Counted from the stretch's first letter, positions 10,791-22,861 are shown. The stretch is 64,000 nt of DNA from Anomaloglossus baeobatrachus (GCF_048569485.1 NC_134356.1:472325893-472389892), one strand, 5' to 3'. The notes: a model not told the origin generated them from the letters alone. Translations and numbers: made by a program.

Positions 10791-11966
10791 CAGGACGTCC
10801 CCAAGGTGGAGGGTGGCAGGACGTCCCCAAGGTGGAGGGTGGCAGGACGTCCCCAAGGTGGAGGGTGGCAGGACGTCCCCGAGGTGGAGGGTGGCAGGAC
10901 GTCCCCGAGGTGGAGGGTGGCAGGACGTCCCCAAGGTGGAGGGTGGCAGGACGTCCCCGAGGTGGAGGGTGGCAGGACGTCCCCGAGGTGGAGGGTGGCA
11001 GGACGTCCCCAAGGTGGAGGGTGGCAGGACGTCCCCAAGGTGGAGGGTGGCAGGACGTCCCCAAGGTGGAGAGTGGTAGGACGTCCCCGAGGTGGAGGGT
11101 GGCAGGACGTCCCCAAGGTGGAGAGTAGCAGGACGTCCCCGAGGTGGAGGGTGGCAGGACGTCCCCAAGGTGGAGAGTAGCAGGACGTCCCCGAGGTGGA
11201 GGGTGGCAGGACGTCCCCAAGGTGGAGGGTGGCAGGACGTCCCCAAGGTGGAGGGTGGCAGGACGTCCCCAAGGTGGAGGGTGACAGGACGTCCCCAAGG
11301 TGGAGGGTGGCAGGACGTCCCCAAGGTGGAGGGTGGCAGGACGTCCCCGAGGTGGAGGGTGGCAGGACGTCCCCAAGGTGGAGAGTAGCAGGACGTCCCC
11401 GAGGTGGAGGGTGGCAGGACGTCCCCAAGGTGGAGAGTGGTAGGACGTCCCCAAGGTGGCGGGTGTCAGGACGTCCCCGAGGTGGAGGGTGGCAGGACGT
11501 CCCCAAGGTGGAGGGTGGCAGGACGTCCCCGAGGTGGAGGGTGGCAGGACATTCCCAAGGTGGAGGGTGGCAGGACATCCCGAAGGTGGCGGGTGGCAGG
11601 ACGTCCTCAAGGTGGCGGGTGGCAGGACGTCCTCAAGGTGGCGGGTGGCAGGACGTCCCCAAGGTGGAGGGTGGCAGGACGTCCCCAAGGTGGAGGGTGG
11701 CAGGACGTCCCCAAGGTGGAGGGTGGCAGGACGTTCCCAAGGTGGCAGGTGGCAGGACGTCCCCAAGGTGGAGGGTGGCAGGACGTCCCTAAGGTGGCAG
11801 GTGGCAGGACGTCCCCAAGGTGGCAGGTGGCAGGACGTCCCCAAGGTGGCAGGTGGCAGGACGTCCCCGAGGTGGAGGGTGGCAGGACGTCCCCGAGGTG
11901 GAGGGTGGCAGGACGTCCCCGAGGTGGAGGGTGGCAGGACGTCCCCGAGGTGGAGGGTGGCAGGAC
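10791..11966. repeat. 26-bp minisatellite, 45 units
   Basis: The unit is CAGGACGTCCCCAAGGTGGA plus GGGTGG. The first copy starts at 10791 and the last, broken one at 11961; the distance of 1170 is exactly 45 x 26, so there is no net length change. Each unit has the palindrome GGACGTCC. Common variants are CCCGAGG for CCCAAGG, and GGTGGCGGG or GGTGGCAGG for GGTGGAGGG, the last two confined to about 11455-11860. Because 26 is not a multiple of 3 and the unit has few stops, long repetitive frames (up to 356 codons on the minus strand) occur; they are artefacts of the repeat, not genes. Confidence 0.97.
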
Positions 11967-12834
11967 ATAAAAGATTTCATGTGTTTGATGCTGACAGGGG
12001 AAAGTGTGGGACATTGCAAGTGTCATCTTGTTTTTAAATGTCTTATTTCTCCACCTTAAAAAGTAAGGCATTAGTCCGCACGCAGTGATCCCAAACTGCT
12101 GAATTTATGAGGAACAAATCCACAATCCAATCAAGCAGTATGTCCACATATGACCTCTGACACACGGGGTCCTAATCCACCCAGACGATATGCTCACAAC
12201 TTTGACATTTCTGAGATGGCTTTATTCTTCTGAATGGGTTTGTAGAAATCCTTGGACTTGCCGCAGAAGCCTCCTCATTTATGGAGCTGATACTTTAGGT
12301 GCAGAACATTCTGTAGTAGATGTGCGCAGTGTGACTGTAGTCTAATAGCATTTTCAGTTGGCTGTGACACTGGTGATTTTTTGTGTTATATTACAGGCGC
12401 AAAACCCAAACCACGCTGAGCCATCAAAGCTGTACTAAGTGCGTCTCAGAGTTCTGCAAAAAGATTTGTGGGACCCTAGTCCAGTAACCGTGTCAGCAGT
12501 GCGTAACCTTTGTACGAGAGCACTGTGCAGCTCCTACTATCTTTTGGCATCTCTGATGAATCTTCTGATTAGTAGGCCCTTGCGGCATTGTCTGTGCATT
12601 GTTATTATAACTTAATGAGAGCCTGCTAATTAGAAGAGATGCTTCAGTTAGGAGGTTTACAGTTAACAGGTTCAGCGGCCATGGACTGCCAACATGCAGA
12701 TCCGTAGTGATTGCAGACGCGCATTTAACTGAAATGTTTTGTGCCTCAGAGACCTGCCAAGGCCCTACACTGCAATACATGCCGCCAGCCAATCAGAGGA
12801 TGGCAGCTGACATCAGTGTGCCAATCATAGGTAG
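11967..12834. other. Single-copy sequence, nothing recognised
   Basis: No convincing frame, no terminal repeats and no tandem structure were seen. Confidence 0.4.
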
Positions 12835-13148
12835 CATATAATGGTGAACAGTATTACTTCATGGGGACATTGTACCAGGAAGGGGCCCAGGATGGTGGAC
12901 ATTATACCAGGTTGGGGGACATTATTACTGGAAGGTGCTCATGATGAGGCACATTACGCTACGATGGGCACATTATTCCAGGAAGGAACCCAAGGTAGGG
13001 GACATTATGCTAGAAAGGGGCCAAGGATGGGAGATAAGACATACTATCTTAGTGGAAGGGGCCCTCGAGGGGAGACATTATTACCAGAAGGGCTCCAGGA
13101 TGGGTGACATAATACCAGGAAAGGGCCCAAGATGGGGAACTTACTGTC
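12835..13148. repeat. Decayed minisatellite, left part
   Basis: Diverged copies of a unit of roughly 33 bp built on GGGGACATTATTACCAGGAA followed by GGGGCCCAGGAT. It continues after the MITE at 13152-13820. Confidence 0.75.
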
Positions 13149-13151
13149 TTA

Positions 13152-13820
13152 GGCCTCTGTCACACGTTCGTGCCTCCAGTACGTGTTTTGCAGTTTTTTT
13201 CACGTACAGGAGACACGTACACATGTACACCAATGTTACCCTATGGTAACAGGCACATTAACATAAATCCACACGTAACGTGTGTCCGTGTGGATTGTAT
13301 GTTTGTACGTGTTTAAAAAACACCGACATGTCCGTTTTTCTCCGGCATCACGGGTGTCACACGGCCCGTACCCGTACCACACGGATGTAGTGTGGATGCG
13401 GTCCCGTGTGACACGCGCCGGGAAACACGTGTCATTATTTTAACAAAAAAAACAAATACTCACCTCCTTCAGCCCTGTAGAATCTTCCGCTGTAAACAGT
13501 TGCTGCCGGCCGGCGCTCGTTATGAGCGTGTTAAGGAGGTGGGCATGATGTCACGGGCGCTGATCTCTGCCCCTCCGCTCGGCTGGAAGCAGCAACAGCG
13601 GGGAGTAGGAGTGGCTGGAGCCGAAGATCAGTACCCTGGACAGCAGCAAGGACCATGTGAGTATGTAAATTACCGGTTCTCCGTGTGTTATCGCGGATAG
13701 CACGCGGAGAACACACATGGACCGCACGTACCGGAGACACGTACTTACCTAACGCAACACGCATGGAAATTACGTGTCTCGCGGCACGTGCATAATTTTC
13801 AAGTAAGTGTGGCAGAGGCC
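13152..13820. mobile_element. MITE with TTA duplication (PIF/Harbinger-type), 669 bp
   Basis: Terminal inverted repeats are GGCCTCTGTCACAC at 13152 and its inverse (GTGTGGCAGAGGCC) ending at 13820. TTA is present on both sides (13149-13151, 13821-13823). The body is GC-rich with many ACGT words (CACGTAC, GTACGTG). A 3-bp TWA duplication is typical of PIF/Harbinger. It interrupts the decayed minisatellite. Confidence 0.85.
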
Positions 13821-14110
13821 TTACTGGAAGGGGCCCAAAATGAGGGACAGTTTTACTAGAATGGGCCCAGGGTAGTAGACATGATAGCAGGAAGGAGCCC
13901 AGGGTAAGGGACATAATACCAAGGAGGGGTCCAAGATGGGGAACATAATGTCTTACAGGAGGGGGCACAGGATCTTGGACATTATTACTACAAAGGGCAC
14001 TCGATGAGGGCATTATTATAAGAATGGACTCTGGATGGAGGACATTATTCCAGGAAGGGGCCCAGGATAGGTGACAATAGTACATGTTGGGAGACGTTAT
14101 TACATTGGGT
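13821..14110. repeat. Decayed minisatellite, right part
   Basis: The same unit resumes right after the MITE (GGAAGGGGCCCAAAATGAGG onward) and fades by about 14110. Confidence 0.75.
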
Positions 14111-14869
14111 GGGCAACACATTTATCTTGATAGACTTTAGAATACTATAAGGGTCCATATATCTGACCAACATGGCAACATGCAAGTTCGGGAGCAGGTC
14201 CAAATTTTGCTTGACCTCTAGTTATGCCACTGCTGACATGATAGTTGGGCTAAGGTTCTGTGAATCCTTTAGTTTCAGCTTTGTGCCATAGGGCAGCTAT
14301 GTGGCTCTGGATCCAGTTCTGATGAACCATTGGGATGTCTGGTAGTTGGACCTGTTAGGATAAGAGCACACAACATCTGTGCACTTAACGCAAGATATAC
14401 ATCAGAATCTTTCCCCAACACATACTTCTCATAGGCTTCCTATCTCCAGATGTGGTGAAGTGTGGTGTGAATATGCCCTAAAGTCTCTTTTCTCTGGCAG
14501 TATTTTACATTTATATGTAGAAGCAAAAACAAGGCGTAAAGTCTACATAGAAAATGATAATGCAAACATTTCTACCATAACGTTTTAAATCCAGTCCAGG
14601 TTTTGACTGATTTTATACTGATGTAAAATACTGACGACCAAAATCCGCACTGCACACAATGCAGCACCTGCTGAGGAATTGGCCCAGGAGAACAATGATG
14701 GGTGAAATTACAGATGTAGGAAATATAGCAGCTGTTGTGGGGCCCTGAAACTGCGGCCCTATAACGGCTTACACTTTTGTCCTGCTTGATAACACTTTTT
14801 GGTTGGCTTCCTCTGTATGGAGATTTGAGCAGACATTTGCAAATTTGGTGTACGTTGTTATATCTTGAA
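14111..14869. other. Unassigned sequence
   Basis: No gene-like frame or repeat end was recognised. Confidence 0.35.
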
Positions 14870-16702
14870 GAGTAACTGTCATTTTAATTTTCATGTCATA
14901 AATCAATGAAAATAAGTGACTTTGTAAGATCTCCAAGAAATCTGCTCCTTTCTCCTTCTGGGCTGATGTCACGGGTGTGTCATGGTTGACAGATAACCCC
15001 GTGGTGTCCAGCTGCAGGAGGTAGCAGTGTTTGGCTGCACAAACTGTTCCTTGATATTCCATCTTTTCCTGTGTGGTGTAAATGGAATTTTGTGTGTCTT
15101 CTCTATCAGGGTTTCCTATTTCCCCTTTAGGACCCTGCGGAGATCTTTTTTCTTTCAGCTGTTAATCATTATCCCTCACCCTCTGTCTGTTTTATATTCC
15201 TGCATTTCCTTTTGGTAAGTTGCTGGTGATAGAGTTAAGAGTACTTTACACGCTGCGATATCGGTACCGATATTACTAGCGAGCGTACCCGCCCCCGTCA
15301 GTTGTGCGACACGGGCACATCGCTGCCCGTGGCGAACAACATCGCTAACACCCGTCACACGGACTTACCTTCCCTGTGACGTCGCTCTGGCCTGCGATCC
15401 GCCTCCTTTCTAAGGGGGCGGTTCATGCGGCGTCACAGCGACGTCACACGGCAGCCGTCCAATAGAAGTGGAGGGGCGGAGATGAGCGGGACGAACATCC
15501 CGCCCATCTCCTTGATTCCTCATTGCCGGTGGACGCAGGTAAGGAGATGTTCGTCATTCCAGCGGTGTCACACATAGCGATGTGTGCTGCCGCAGGAACG
15601 ACGAGCAACATCGTACCTGCAGCAGCAACGATATTAAGGAAATGAATGACGTGTCAACGAGCAACAATTTTTTACGTTTTTTGCTCGTTGATCGTCGCTC
15701 ATTGGTGTCACACGCTGCGATGTCGCAGCGTGTAAAGCGGCCTGTAGTTTCTATACGGTCCTGATTGCAAGCAATCAGCTTATAATTATCTGGAGAAATG
15801 TTGTGTGTTGCTGTTCCTCTCTTTAAGTCATCTTAGAGATAAGTTGTTTGTTTGCTTTCCCCTGTTTGTTTTCCCTGCGTGTTCTTTAGGACATAGTGGG
15901 GTTGACTAGCTCTCATCTTGCCCATTCACACTAGCTAGGACCAAGTTCAGGGTCAGCCAGGGCCAGGTATCCTGCTCAGCGCAAAGGTGTGGAACCTATC
16001 TAAGGACATCAGTAGAGCAAGGGAAAGGTTTTATCAGTGGTCAGCATCTCCGCCTCCCCTAGACACAGGGTTTCCCTTTTTCCTCTCCTGCCTTTTCACC
16101 ATTCGCTCTGTATTTCCCCATACCTAGCATTATCACCATCCACTTACCAAGGGGAAATGCAGGTATATAAAGACACAGAGGGTAAGGGATGATGATTAAC
16201 AGCTGAAAGGAAAAAGATCTCTGTAGTGTCCTAAAGGGAAAAGAGTAAACCTTAAAAAAGAAAACCCACAAAACTCCATTCACACCATAGAGGAAAGGAT
16301 GGGAGCAGTTTGTGGCGCCAAACGCAGGGACCTTCTACAGCCGGGTACCACAGGGCTGTCTGTCAATTGTGACAGCTGAAGTAAAATCTGTATACAGTGA
16401 AGACAGATTTTCCTCGATGACAGTTTATCAGGGAGCTTTAGAGGCAAACGCAGACATTTTTCTGAAAGTTCTCCTAAAAAGGACAGTTACAGCTTTCTAT
16501 AGAGTTTCATGAGCACCAACTGTTATCGCCTAGCTTAGTAATATCTTAATTTTACCTTTTGAATTGAGAATTTTGAAAATAAAAGATCAGTCCAGGAGGA
16601 GAAAGAGGCAGATTTGTCTGATAAGATATACTGCAAAGTTGCTTATTTTCACGTGTACCATTGATTTATGAAATAAATAAAAAAAATGGCCGTTACTCAT
16701 TA
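14870..16702. mobile_element. Long foldback element with extended inverted arms
   Basis: The left arm (14870-15230) and right arm (16052-16702) are inverted relatives. Landmarks: CATAAATCAATG at 14897 against its inverse near 16660; AGATCTTTTTTCTTTCAGCTG at 15141-15161 pairs with its inverse near 16200; and CTGCATTTCC near 15200 with GGAAATGCAG near 16150. Both outer ends read GAGTAAC followed by a T-rich run. Divergence between arms suggests an old element. The centre holds the MITE at 15239-15742. Confidence 0.7.
15239..15742. mobile_element. MITE carrying the CRE/GC-box/CCAAT module, copy 1
   Basis: The ends are inverted: CTTTACACGCTGCGATATCG on the left and its near inverse (CGCAGCGTGTAAAGCGGCC) on the right. 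The middle has GTGACGTCGC, GGGGGCGG, CCAATAGAAG and GGGGCGGAG in that order, shared with the elements at 17657, 31706, 42964 and 62399. The target duplication is not clear. Confidence 0.75.
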
Positions 16703-16739
16703 TTCTTCACAACCTCTGATGTACATGTAGGTCAATGGT

Positions 16740-17470
16740 TGTGTTCTTGACTTTGATGCCTGGCAGATGATGTCTGATTTAATAAGTGATCATGTGCCTT
16801 TAACAGCCACAGGTGGAGCAAAGCAGCTAGTAACCTGTGAAATGCTGCTCTCAATATATTTAACATTCTTTGTTGGTGTGCCCATTACGTGATCGCAGGG
16901 GCACCAATGGGTTGGCATGACCGCCGATGATTATGACCTCTGTGCATTTCATTATGATACTCCTGTGAATGTAAGCAACAAGCTGGCATTTATAGGAGAT
17001 CATGATTTTTGCTATACATAGCAGTGCTGATGCATTGCTCTGTATAGCACAGGCAATCAGACAATCGCAGCTTTAAGTCCCCTAAAGGGACTATTAAATA
17101 CAATAAAAAGTAAAAAAATAAATACGAAAGAAATACACAAAAAAATTAAAAAAACCCATAAGTTAAATTAACTCCCATTTTGCCCAATTAAAAATAAATA
17201 AATAAATACACATTTGGTATTGCTGTGTTTGTAAAAGTCAAAACATAAAAAAATTGATCCAATCGGTAAACAGCGTAATGAGAAAAAAAATCGAAACGCC
17301 AGAATTATGTTCTTTGTCTGCCACATTAGAATAAAATGCAATGGTATCGGTAAAACGTCAGCTCAGGGCACAAAAAATAAGCCCTCTCACAGCCCTATTT
17401 CCTGAAAATTGAAAACCGTATGGGTTTCAGAAAATGGCAACCCTAAACAATTTTTTTTTTTTTTAAATTC
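16740..17470. repeat. Dispersed repeat, same family as 57530-57930 plus 61933-62100
   Basis: Shared landmarks are CAATCAGACAATCGCAGCTT (CAATCGGACGATTGCAGCTT at 57870), AAATACAATAAAAAGT, and the downstream ATTTGGTATTG/ATTTGGTATAG and GATCCAATCGGTAAAC/AATCCGATCGTTAAAC words. The second half is A-rich with many short A and AAAT runs. Class unknown. Confidence 0.6.
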
Positions 17471-17656
17471 ACAGAATAGGAGATAGGTTCAAAAGAGGTC
17501 AAAAGAACTCACCACAGACAGCCATTAGCCAACAAGGGTCAAATAGCAAATGCACTTGCAGGATGCAGCCGGCCCCCTATGATAAAGGCTGGGGCAACAC
17601 AGGTGCAGAATACTCATGAGACAAAGACTCTCGGCCTTCTAATTTATGGAGACTTA

Positions 17657-18236
17657 GGGGTACTTTGCACACTACAACATCGCAAGCTGATGCTGCGATG
17701 CCGAGCGCGATAGTCCCCGCCCCCGTCACAGCTGCGATATCATTGTGATAGCTGCCATTGCGAATATTATCACTACGGCTGCTTCACATATTCACCTGCC
17801 GTGTGACGTCGCTCTGGCCGGCGAACCGCCTCCTTATTAAGGGGGCGGGTCGTGCAGCGTCACTGCGACGTCACACGGCAGGCGGCCAATAGGAGCGGAG
17901 GGGCGGAGATGAGCAGGATGTAAACATCCCACCCACCACCTTCCTTCCGTATTGCAGCCGGGACGCAGGTAAGGAGATGTTCCTCGCTCCTGCGACTTTA
18001 CACACAGCGATGAGTGCTGCCGCTGGAGCGAGGAACAACATTGGACCGTCGCGTCAGCGTAATTATGGAATTCGCCGACGCTAAACCGATGATACGATTA
18101 CGACGCTTTTGCGCTCATTAATCGTATCATCTAGGATTTACACACTACGATGTCGAGAGCGATGCAGGAAGTGCATCACTTTCGACATGACCCCACCGAC
18201 ATCGCACCTGCGATGTCGTAGTGTGCAAAGTACCCC
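17657..18236. mobile_element. MITE with TTA duplication, CRE/GC-box/CCAAT module, copy 2
   Basis: Inverted ends GGGGTACTTTGCACACTAC and GTAGTGTGCAAAGTACCCC are perfect. TTA flanks both sides (17654-17656, 18237-18239). The inside holds GTGACGTCGC, GGGGGCGGG, GGCCAATAGG and GGGGCGGAG. PIF/Harbinger-type by duplication. Confidence 0.9.
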
Positions 18237-18239
18237 TTA

Positions 18240-18929
18240 ATCTCTTGTCTGACTCCACCAATATCGCGGTGTTCAGGTGACTTTAATCTTTCGTTTATGG
18301 CTATGTAGTGAGTACAGAGGGTTGTAGTCACCTAAAAAATGTCAATGTCCCATATGGGAAAACAAAATGCAAATGAAGACCCATGATATTAGGGGGTCCT
18401 GTTGGAGATTTAGCATTGGGACCCATGAGTTTTAAGTTATACGAAGGTGTTGTCCACCTCTGGGGACATTTTTTCTTATACTTAAAAGTATGTGTTTGGG
18501 GTGAGGAGGTGGAAGCATTTATGCAGTCGGGTTTCAATAAAAAAATTGGACTATATAACTTTTCCGGGCTTTCTTCCCCTGCACATTGACCATTGATGTG
18601 GTGTGTTCTCATCAATCAGCTCAGGAGTGCTCAGTAATTGACATATTAGAGAGTTTATGAACTCCCTGTGGGCCGTCACAGCAGGTTGACTGACAAATGC
18701 TCGGTTCACTAATTTTTATTGAAATCCAATTGCAAAAATAATTTTTAGACCCAATTACACGCATATAAGGGAAAAATAAAAATTGTCCTCAAAGTTAGGC
18801 AACACTTTTCAGTATGCTTTGTGTTTCCCAAGAAAAGAGAAAAGCATCAATAAAAAAATCCACTTATACTGTCACAAAGCAGTATGCAATAAAACACTAA
18901 AATGCTATGAGTAAAGAATACTTTGTGTT
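18240..18929. other. Unassigned sequence
   Basis: No coding signal was trusted; an A/T-rich stretch lies at 18720-18900. Confidence 0.35.
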
Positions 18930-18930
18930 A

Positions 18931-19310
18931 ACGGGAACCTGTCAAAAATGTCAACCCACAACCATTAATATGACTCTGTAGCCCTTTAAAAGATAAGCCA
19001 GTCAATTCCTAAATAACCCAAAGTGCTGATTTAGCAGCGAGAAACTGCATTTTGAAGTTCAGTCTGAAAGTGCACTGGGGTGTGAGGATGCACTTACAGA
19101 TTTTCAACCTCCACTGTATCCCCTAACTAGCAGCACCCTCCCATGGCTGATTGACAGCTCAGTGACCAGTGTACCAGAGCAAATGACTTGTCAGTAAGCC
19201 AGGGGAGGGTGCTACTAGGTCAGGAATGGAGTATGCGCTGAGAAGCTGTAAGTGAATCTACAATGCACGTCCAGACTAAATTTCAAAGTGCAATATCTCG
19301 CTGCTGGAGC
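18931..19310. mobile_element. Foldback MITE of the GGGAACCTGTCA type, right end missing
   Basis: The left end is GGGAACCTGTCA. Two inverted arms, about 19034-19147 and 19200-19307, share AGCAGCGAGA, CACTTACAG and GCACCCTCCC in mirrored order. The expected inverse of the left end is not present on the right. Confidence 0.6.
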
Positions 19311-20530
19311 AGTTCTCTGTGGCACTGGCCTTACCTTGAAGCCCATGTAAAATCTTCAACGGGGCCCCCAATTATTGTAAATCCTTAATTGTATTGTTCC
19401 TATAGGCCAAAGGGACATTCTGGGCCTTTTAGGTTCGAATACAAACCCTCTGCACCCATTGTAGTTACACCCCTGCTTTGCGGTCATAAGGATTGACCCG
19501 CTTATCCTTTAAAGGACTACACTGTCATACAAGTAAAATATATCTTTGTACCGTGTTAGCCAACTGTCATATTATTGGTTTAGGGGGGAGGGGGAGATAA
19601 AGGTTTTTGACAAGTTCCTTTTAATGGGAGTTGATATTTTTTGGGCCTAAAGTAGGTGTCAAAAATTGCCAAGAATCGGCCACGTGTCATCAATGTGATA
19701 CTAGGAGTCATGTCATTTTGGATGTGCAGAAGCTCCTCCGTCTGAGATTCTTTCCCTTCCTTTGATTTTCCTGAGACGTTGTTAGCCGGCGCTCTCCAGC
19801 TCCTGACACATGCAGGTAAAGGCGAGTTTTGTTGCTCAAGGGCTCATGAGCAGTGAGTGATAAATCCTGAGATTAAAAATCTGTCTGCTTACTGCTGGGA
19901 GTCTGTATGTGTCTAATTTTAATTTACCTTGAAGAATGTGTTTTCAAAATCTGCCAAGTATTGTTGTAAATCAGGCATGGAAGCGAAGGTGAAATGATGG
20001 ACAGAAAATTTACTGTTCCAACAAAGTGGCAGAAAGAGTTTTTTTTTCATAGAGGAAATTGTAACTGCCTCCTATAGAGCGGGCGTTTGATGGCTCATGT
20101 ACAGTACATTGGACATATTACCGCTCTTTTGTATATAGAGTCATATGTTTAGATGTTGAGTTCGCTATGTTGCTGCCATCCATTTTTATTTCAGAGGATT
20201 TTTCTGCTCGATATTTTTTTTTTTTTTTATGAACTAAAGTAAAAACAAAATAGTGGCATTAAAAATGATGTGTGTATATGGAGGTGTTATTCCTTAGAAG
20301 TATTACTTATAGGGCTGTGCAGACAGTATCAGACAGAACCATATAAAAGTGGAAATAAATTGAGGCTCATAAACCAGTTTTATGACATACAAAAAGGTTG
20401 CAAATTTTGCACAATATTTTTTTCTGTTTTTATGCCTCTCTGAGGACTTTTCTCAAGTGGTTGGGACAGTGGATTTACTTAGCCAGACAAGTATGTCTTC
20501 CAGATTTCTAAACTGTATTTTTTAGAAGGG
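19311..20530. other. Unassigned sequence
   Basis: It holds homopolymer T-runs (20038, 20212-20229). No gene or element end was identified. Confidence 0.35.
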
Positions 20531-20699
20531 AAAAACAAAAAGAAGAGTGGATCAGCTCACCGTGAGTGCTGTTGATGTTCAGATGCAGGTCATATTCATC
20601 TGGACTCAATGGTGGGTGCACAAATACAAGTGTCTGGCTTCCACGGGACACAGAAACAAAGAAGTTTAGTGTCCAGCACCTATACGGATAAAACTCCAA

Positions 20700-20845
20700 G
20701 CTTATTTCATCTTTAAAATGTCATAAAAAGTAGAGCACTGACGCGTTTCAAATGTCAGTCTTTTGTCGCAAGTACCTACGACTGAGGACTGATGTCCGAA
20801 ACGCGTCAGTGCTCTGTGTGTTATGACATTTTAAAGATTAAATAA
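20700..20845. repeat. Hairpin repeat with ACGCGTTTC/GAAACGCGT
   Basis: The sequence at 20700-20757 (landmarks CTTTAAAATGTCATAA, GAGCACTGACGCGTTTC) is mirrored at 20788-20845 (GAAACGCGTCAGTGCTC, TTATGACATTTTAAAG). The loop contains GACTGAGGACTGATGTCC. It resembles dispersed amphibian repeats that share the GAAACGCGTC word; class not established. Confidence 0.65.
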
Positions 20846-20982
20846 ACTTGGGTTTTATCCTTATTTGGTGCTTGATACTTACCTTATCTTGGCTCAAGAG
20901 CTCCATCTGTGCACGCGCTGCCTCCGGGTGCCATTTGTTTGAAGCACATCTTCAGAATAACCCGTGCCTCACCTCCCCTTCA

Positions 20983-21075
20983 CACAGCAGAGCCAGCACG
21001 GGGCACAGCAGAGCCAGTATGGGGCACAGCAGAGCCAGCACAGAGCAGAGCAGAGCCAGCACGAAGCAGAGCCTG
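20983..21075. repeat. Short tandem repeat, about 19-bp units
   Basis: Four or five imperfect copies of CACAGCAGAGCCAGCACGG. Confidence 0.8.
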
Positions 21076-21121
21076 CAGCCGCAGCACAGCGGTAAGACAC
21101 CACCGAATTATAAAACAGACC

Positions 21122-21123
<2 letters not shown>

Positions 21124-21200
<77 letters not shown>
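21124..21200. repeat. (TA)n microsatellite
   Basis: About 38 TA dinucleotides with one phase break near 21192. Confidence 0.97.
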
Positions 21201-21201
<1 letters not shown>

Positions 21202-21204
21202 CCT

Positions 21205-21269
21205 TTTTTTCCTCTAAATTTAGGGTGCGTCTTATAATCCGGTGCGTCTTATAAACCGAAAAATACGGT
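21205..21269. mobile_element. MITE end with GTGCGTCTTATAA motif
   Basis: GGGTGCGTCTTATAATCC, then GGTGCGTCTTATAAACCG and CGAAAAATACGGTA. Recalled as the end of a widespread vertebrate MITE. The other end was not found. Confidence 0.45.
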
Positions 21270-21683
21270 ACCTTCTTTGTTCCTGTTTTTTATAAGCCTC
21301 AAAAAATGAGCAACTGCCACTCCACTGAGGAAGTGGCATAAAAATTGGAGAAAGTGTTATTGTTAAAAATACGACGAATTTCTCAAACATCGTGTGACAC
21401 TTATAAATAAAGAAAATTTTGAGCAAATAATAGCAACGGAGCCTAGTCAACATCAAAGTCTACTTGTGAGCCATGGAAAATGCTGATTTCTGTTCATGTT
21501 TTTAATTGTGACGTTCCCCAATCTTGAGCATGCAGGGAAGTGGAGACGCACACTGTCATGGATGATGACCTGATCAAAGATATCACATTAGATTGCAGAA
21601 GATTTGGATAGATATGTATCCATAAACTTTTTTGCATTTTTCTTTATGTAGACTGCCTGGATTTAAAATAGTTTTTAACACAT
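21270..21683. other. Unassigned AT-rich sequence
   Basis: No recognisable feature. Confidence 0.35.
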
Positions 21684-21938
21684 TCAGTCATGGCCGAAAG
21701 TGTTGGCACCCTTGAAAATGATGTATTTCTCCCTAAAAATTATTGCAATTACATGTTTAATTATACACATTTATTTTCTTTATGTATATTGCAACAATGC
21801 ATAACTAAAAGAGAAAAAAAAGGAAAATTTGACATATCACATACAACCCCAAAAAGGGGTTGGTCAAAATTGTTGGTACCCTGAACTTAATATTTGGTTG
21901 CATACCCTTGAGAATAAATAACTGCAATCAATTGCGTC

Positions 21939-22831
21939 TGTGGTGCTCCTGAGGCTTCAGTCACCACTGCATCTCACTTATGGTGTGGTACTCATCCTAG
22001 ATTCAGAGGAGGTCCGTACCGGTTCCATCACACACCAATTCATACACACAATCAGGTTGGCCTCCCCACTGGGGACTGGCTAGGGTTGGGTCTTGAGGCA
22101 GTCACCAAACATGGGGGGCTGACACCCACTAACGACAGGGAACTGGGAGAGGAACAGCCACCAGGGGGAGTGAGGAGCAACACAACAGTTAGGAGTTCTC
22201 CAGCAGGAGAGGAAGAGAGCAGTCTGGTTTTAGCAGTAGCTCTGGTGGGACACAGGAGACACTTCGGTCGCCGAAGGGAGAGCTTCATTGCTCCCTCGGG
22301 ACCAGCACAGTGCAGGGTGCAGAATCCTTGGGTTGATTATACTTCAGGTTGTCCACCAAAATCTGCAGGAATGGGGATTTGCACGTCCCTCCGGCCCCCA
22401 CCGTTCCGGAGCACAGTGCTACATAGGATCTAGGGTTGTGTTCCAAGGCAGGCCCCACAACGGACCCGCGGCACCTGTATACAGGACGGGAGTAAACACT
22501 TTCCAAGAACTGGGGTTCCCAAGAAGCTTCAAGCCATGGGGATACACATTTAGATGCACAAGGAGGAAGGGCCCACCGTCCATTGTACCGGTTCTGACCT
22601 CCAACGGATTTGGGATCAGCTGGCGCCCATTATGGCGGTGACCGGTATCTTCTGGGTAAAACCAGGACTGTGAGTAATGAAAACCTTTGAACTCACAGAG
22701 ACTGTGTCTGCCCGTCCTTGCCGGCGCCCCGCGCTTCGGCGCCCACCATTACTAATCCCCTTCTCATCCTCCCCGGGGCCCGCTCCACCTGTGGCGATGA
22801 GTAGTTAAACCCTTGCCCCATGGGTGCTACA
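21939..22831. mobile_element. Solo LTR-like element, 893 bp, inside the Tc1-like copy
   Basis: Begins TGTGGTGCTCC and ends GGGTGCTACA, a TG...CA pattern with imperfect inverted ends. The 4 bp on the left (CGTC) and right (CTTC) fit a 4-bp duplication with one change. GC-rich, no internal coding part. It is a retroelement fossil; family not determined. Confidence 0.6.
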
Positions 22832-22861
22832 CTTCCTCTAACCATCAACAAGTTTCTTACT

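Noticed and set aside
10719-11324. Collagen-like or antifreeze-like repetitive protein
   Set aside because: The apparent protein repeat exists equally in several frames and both strands, which a selected protein would not show.
10774-11844. 356-codon minus-strand frame rich in Pro, Cys and Gly
   Set aside because: It lies wholly in the 26-bp minisatellite; the unit lacks stops in several frames, so long repetitive frames arise on both strands.
20848-21237. 129-codon frame with a long Ile-Tyr tail
   Set aside because: The tail is the translated (TA)n microsatellite and the middle is the 19-bp tandem repeat.
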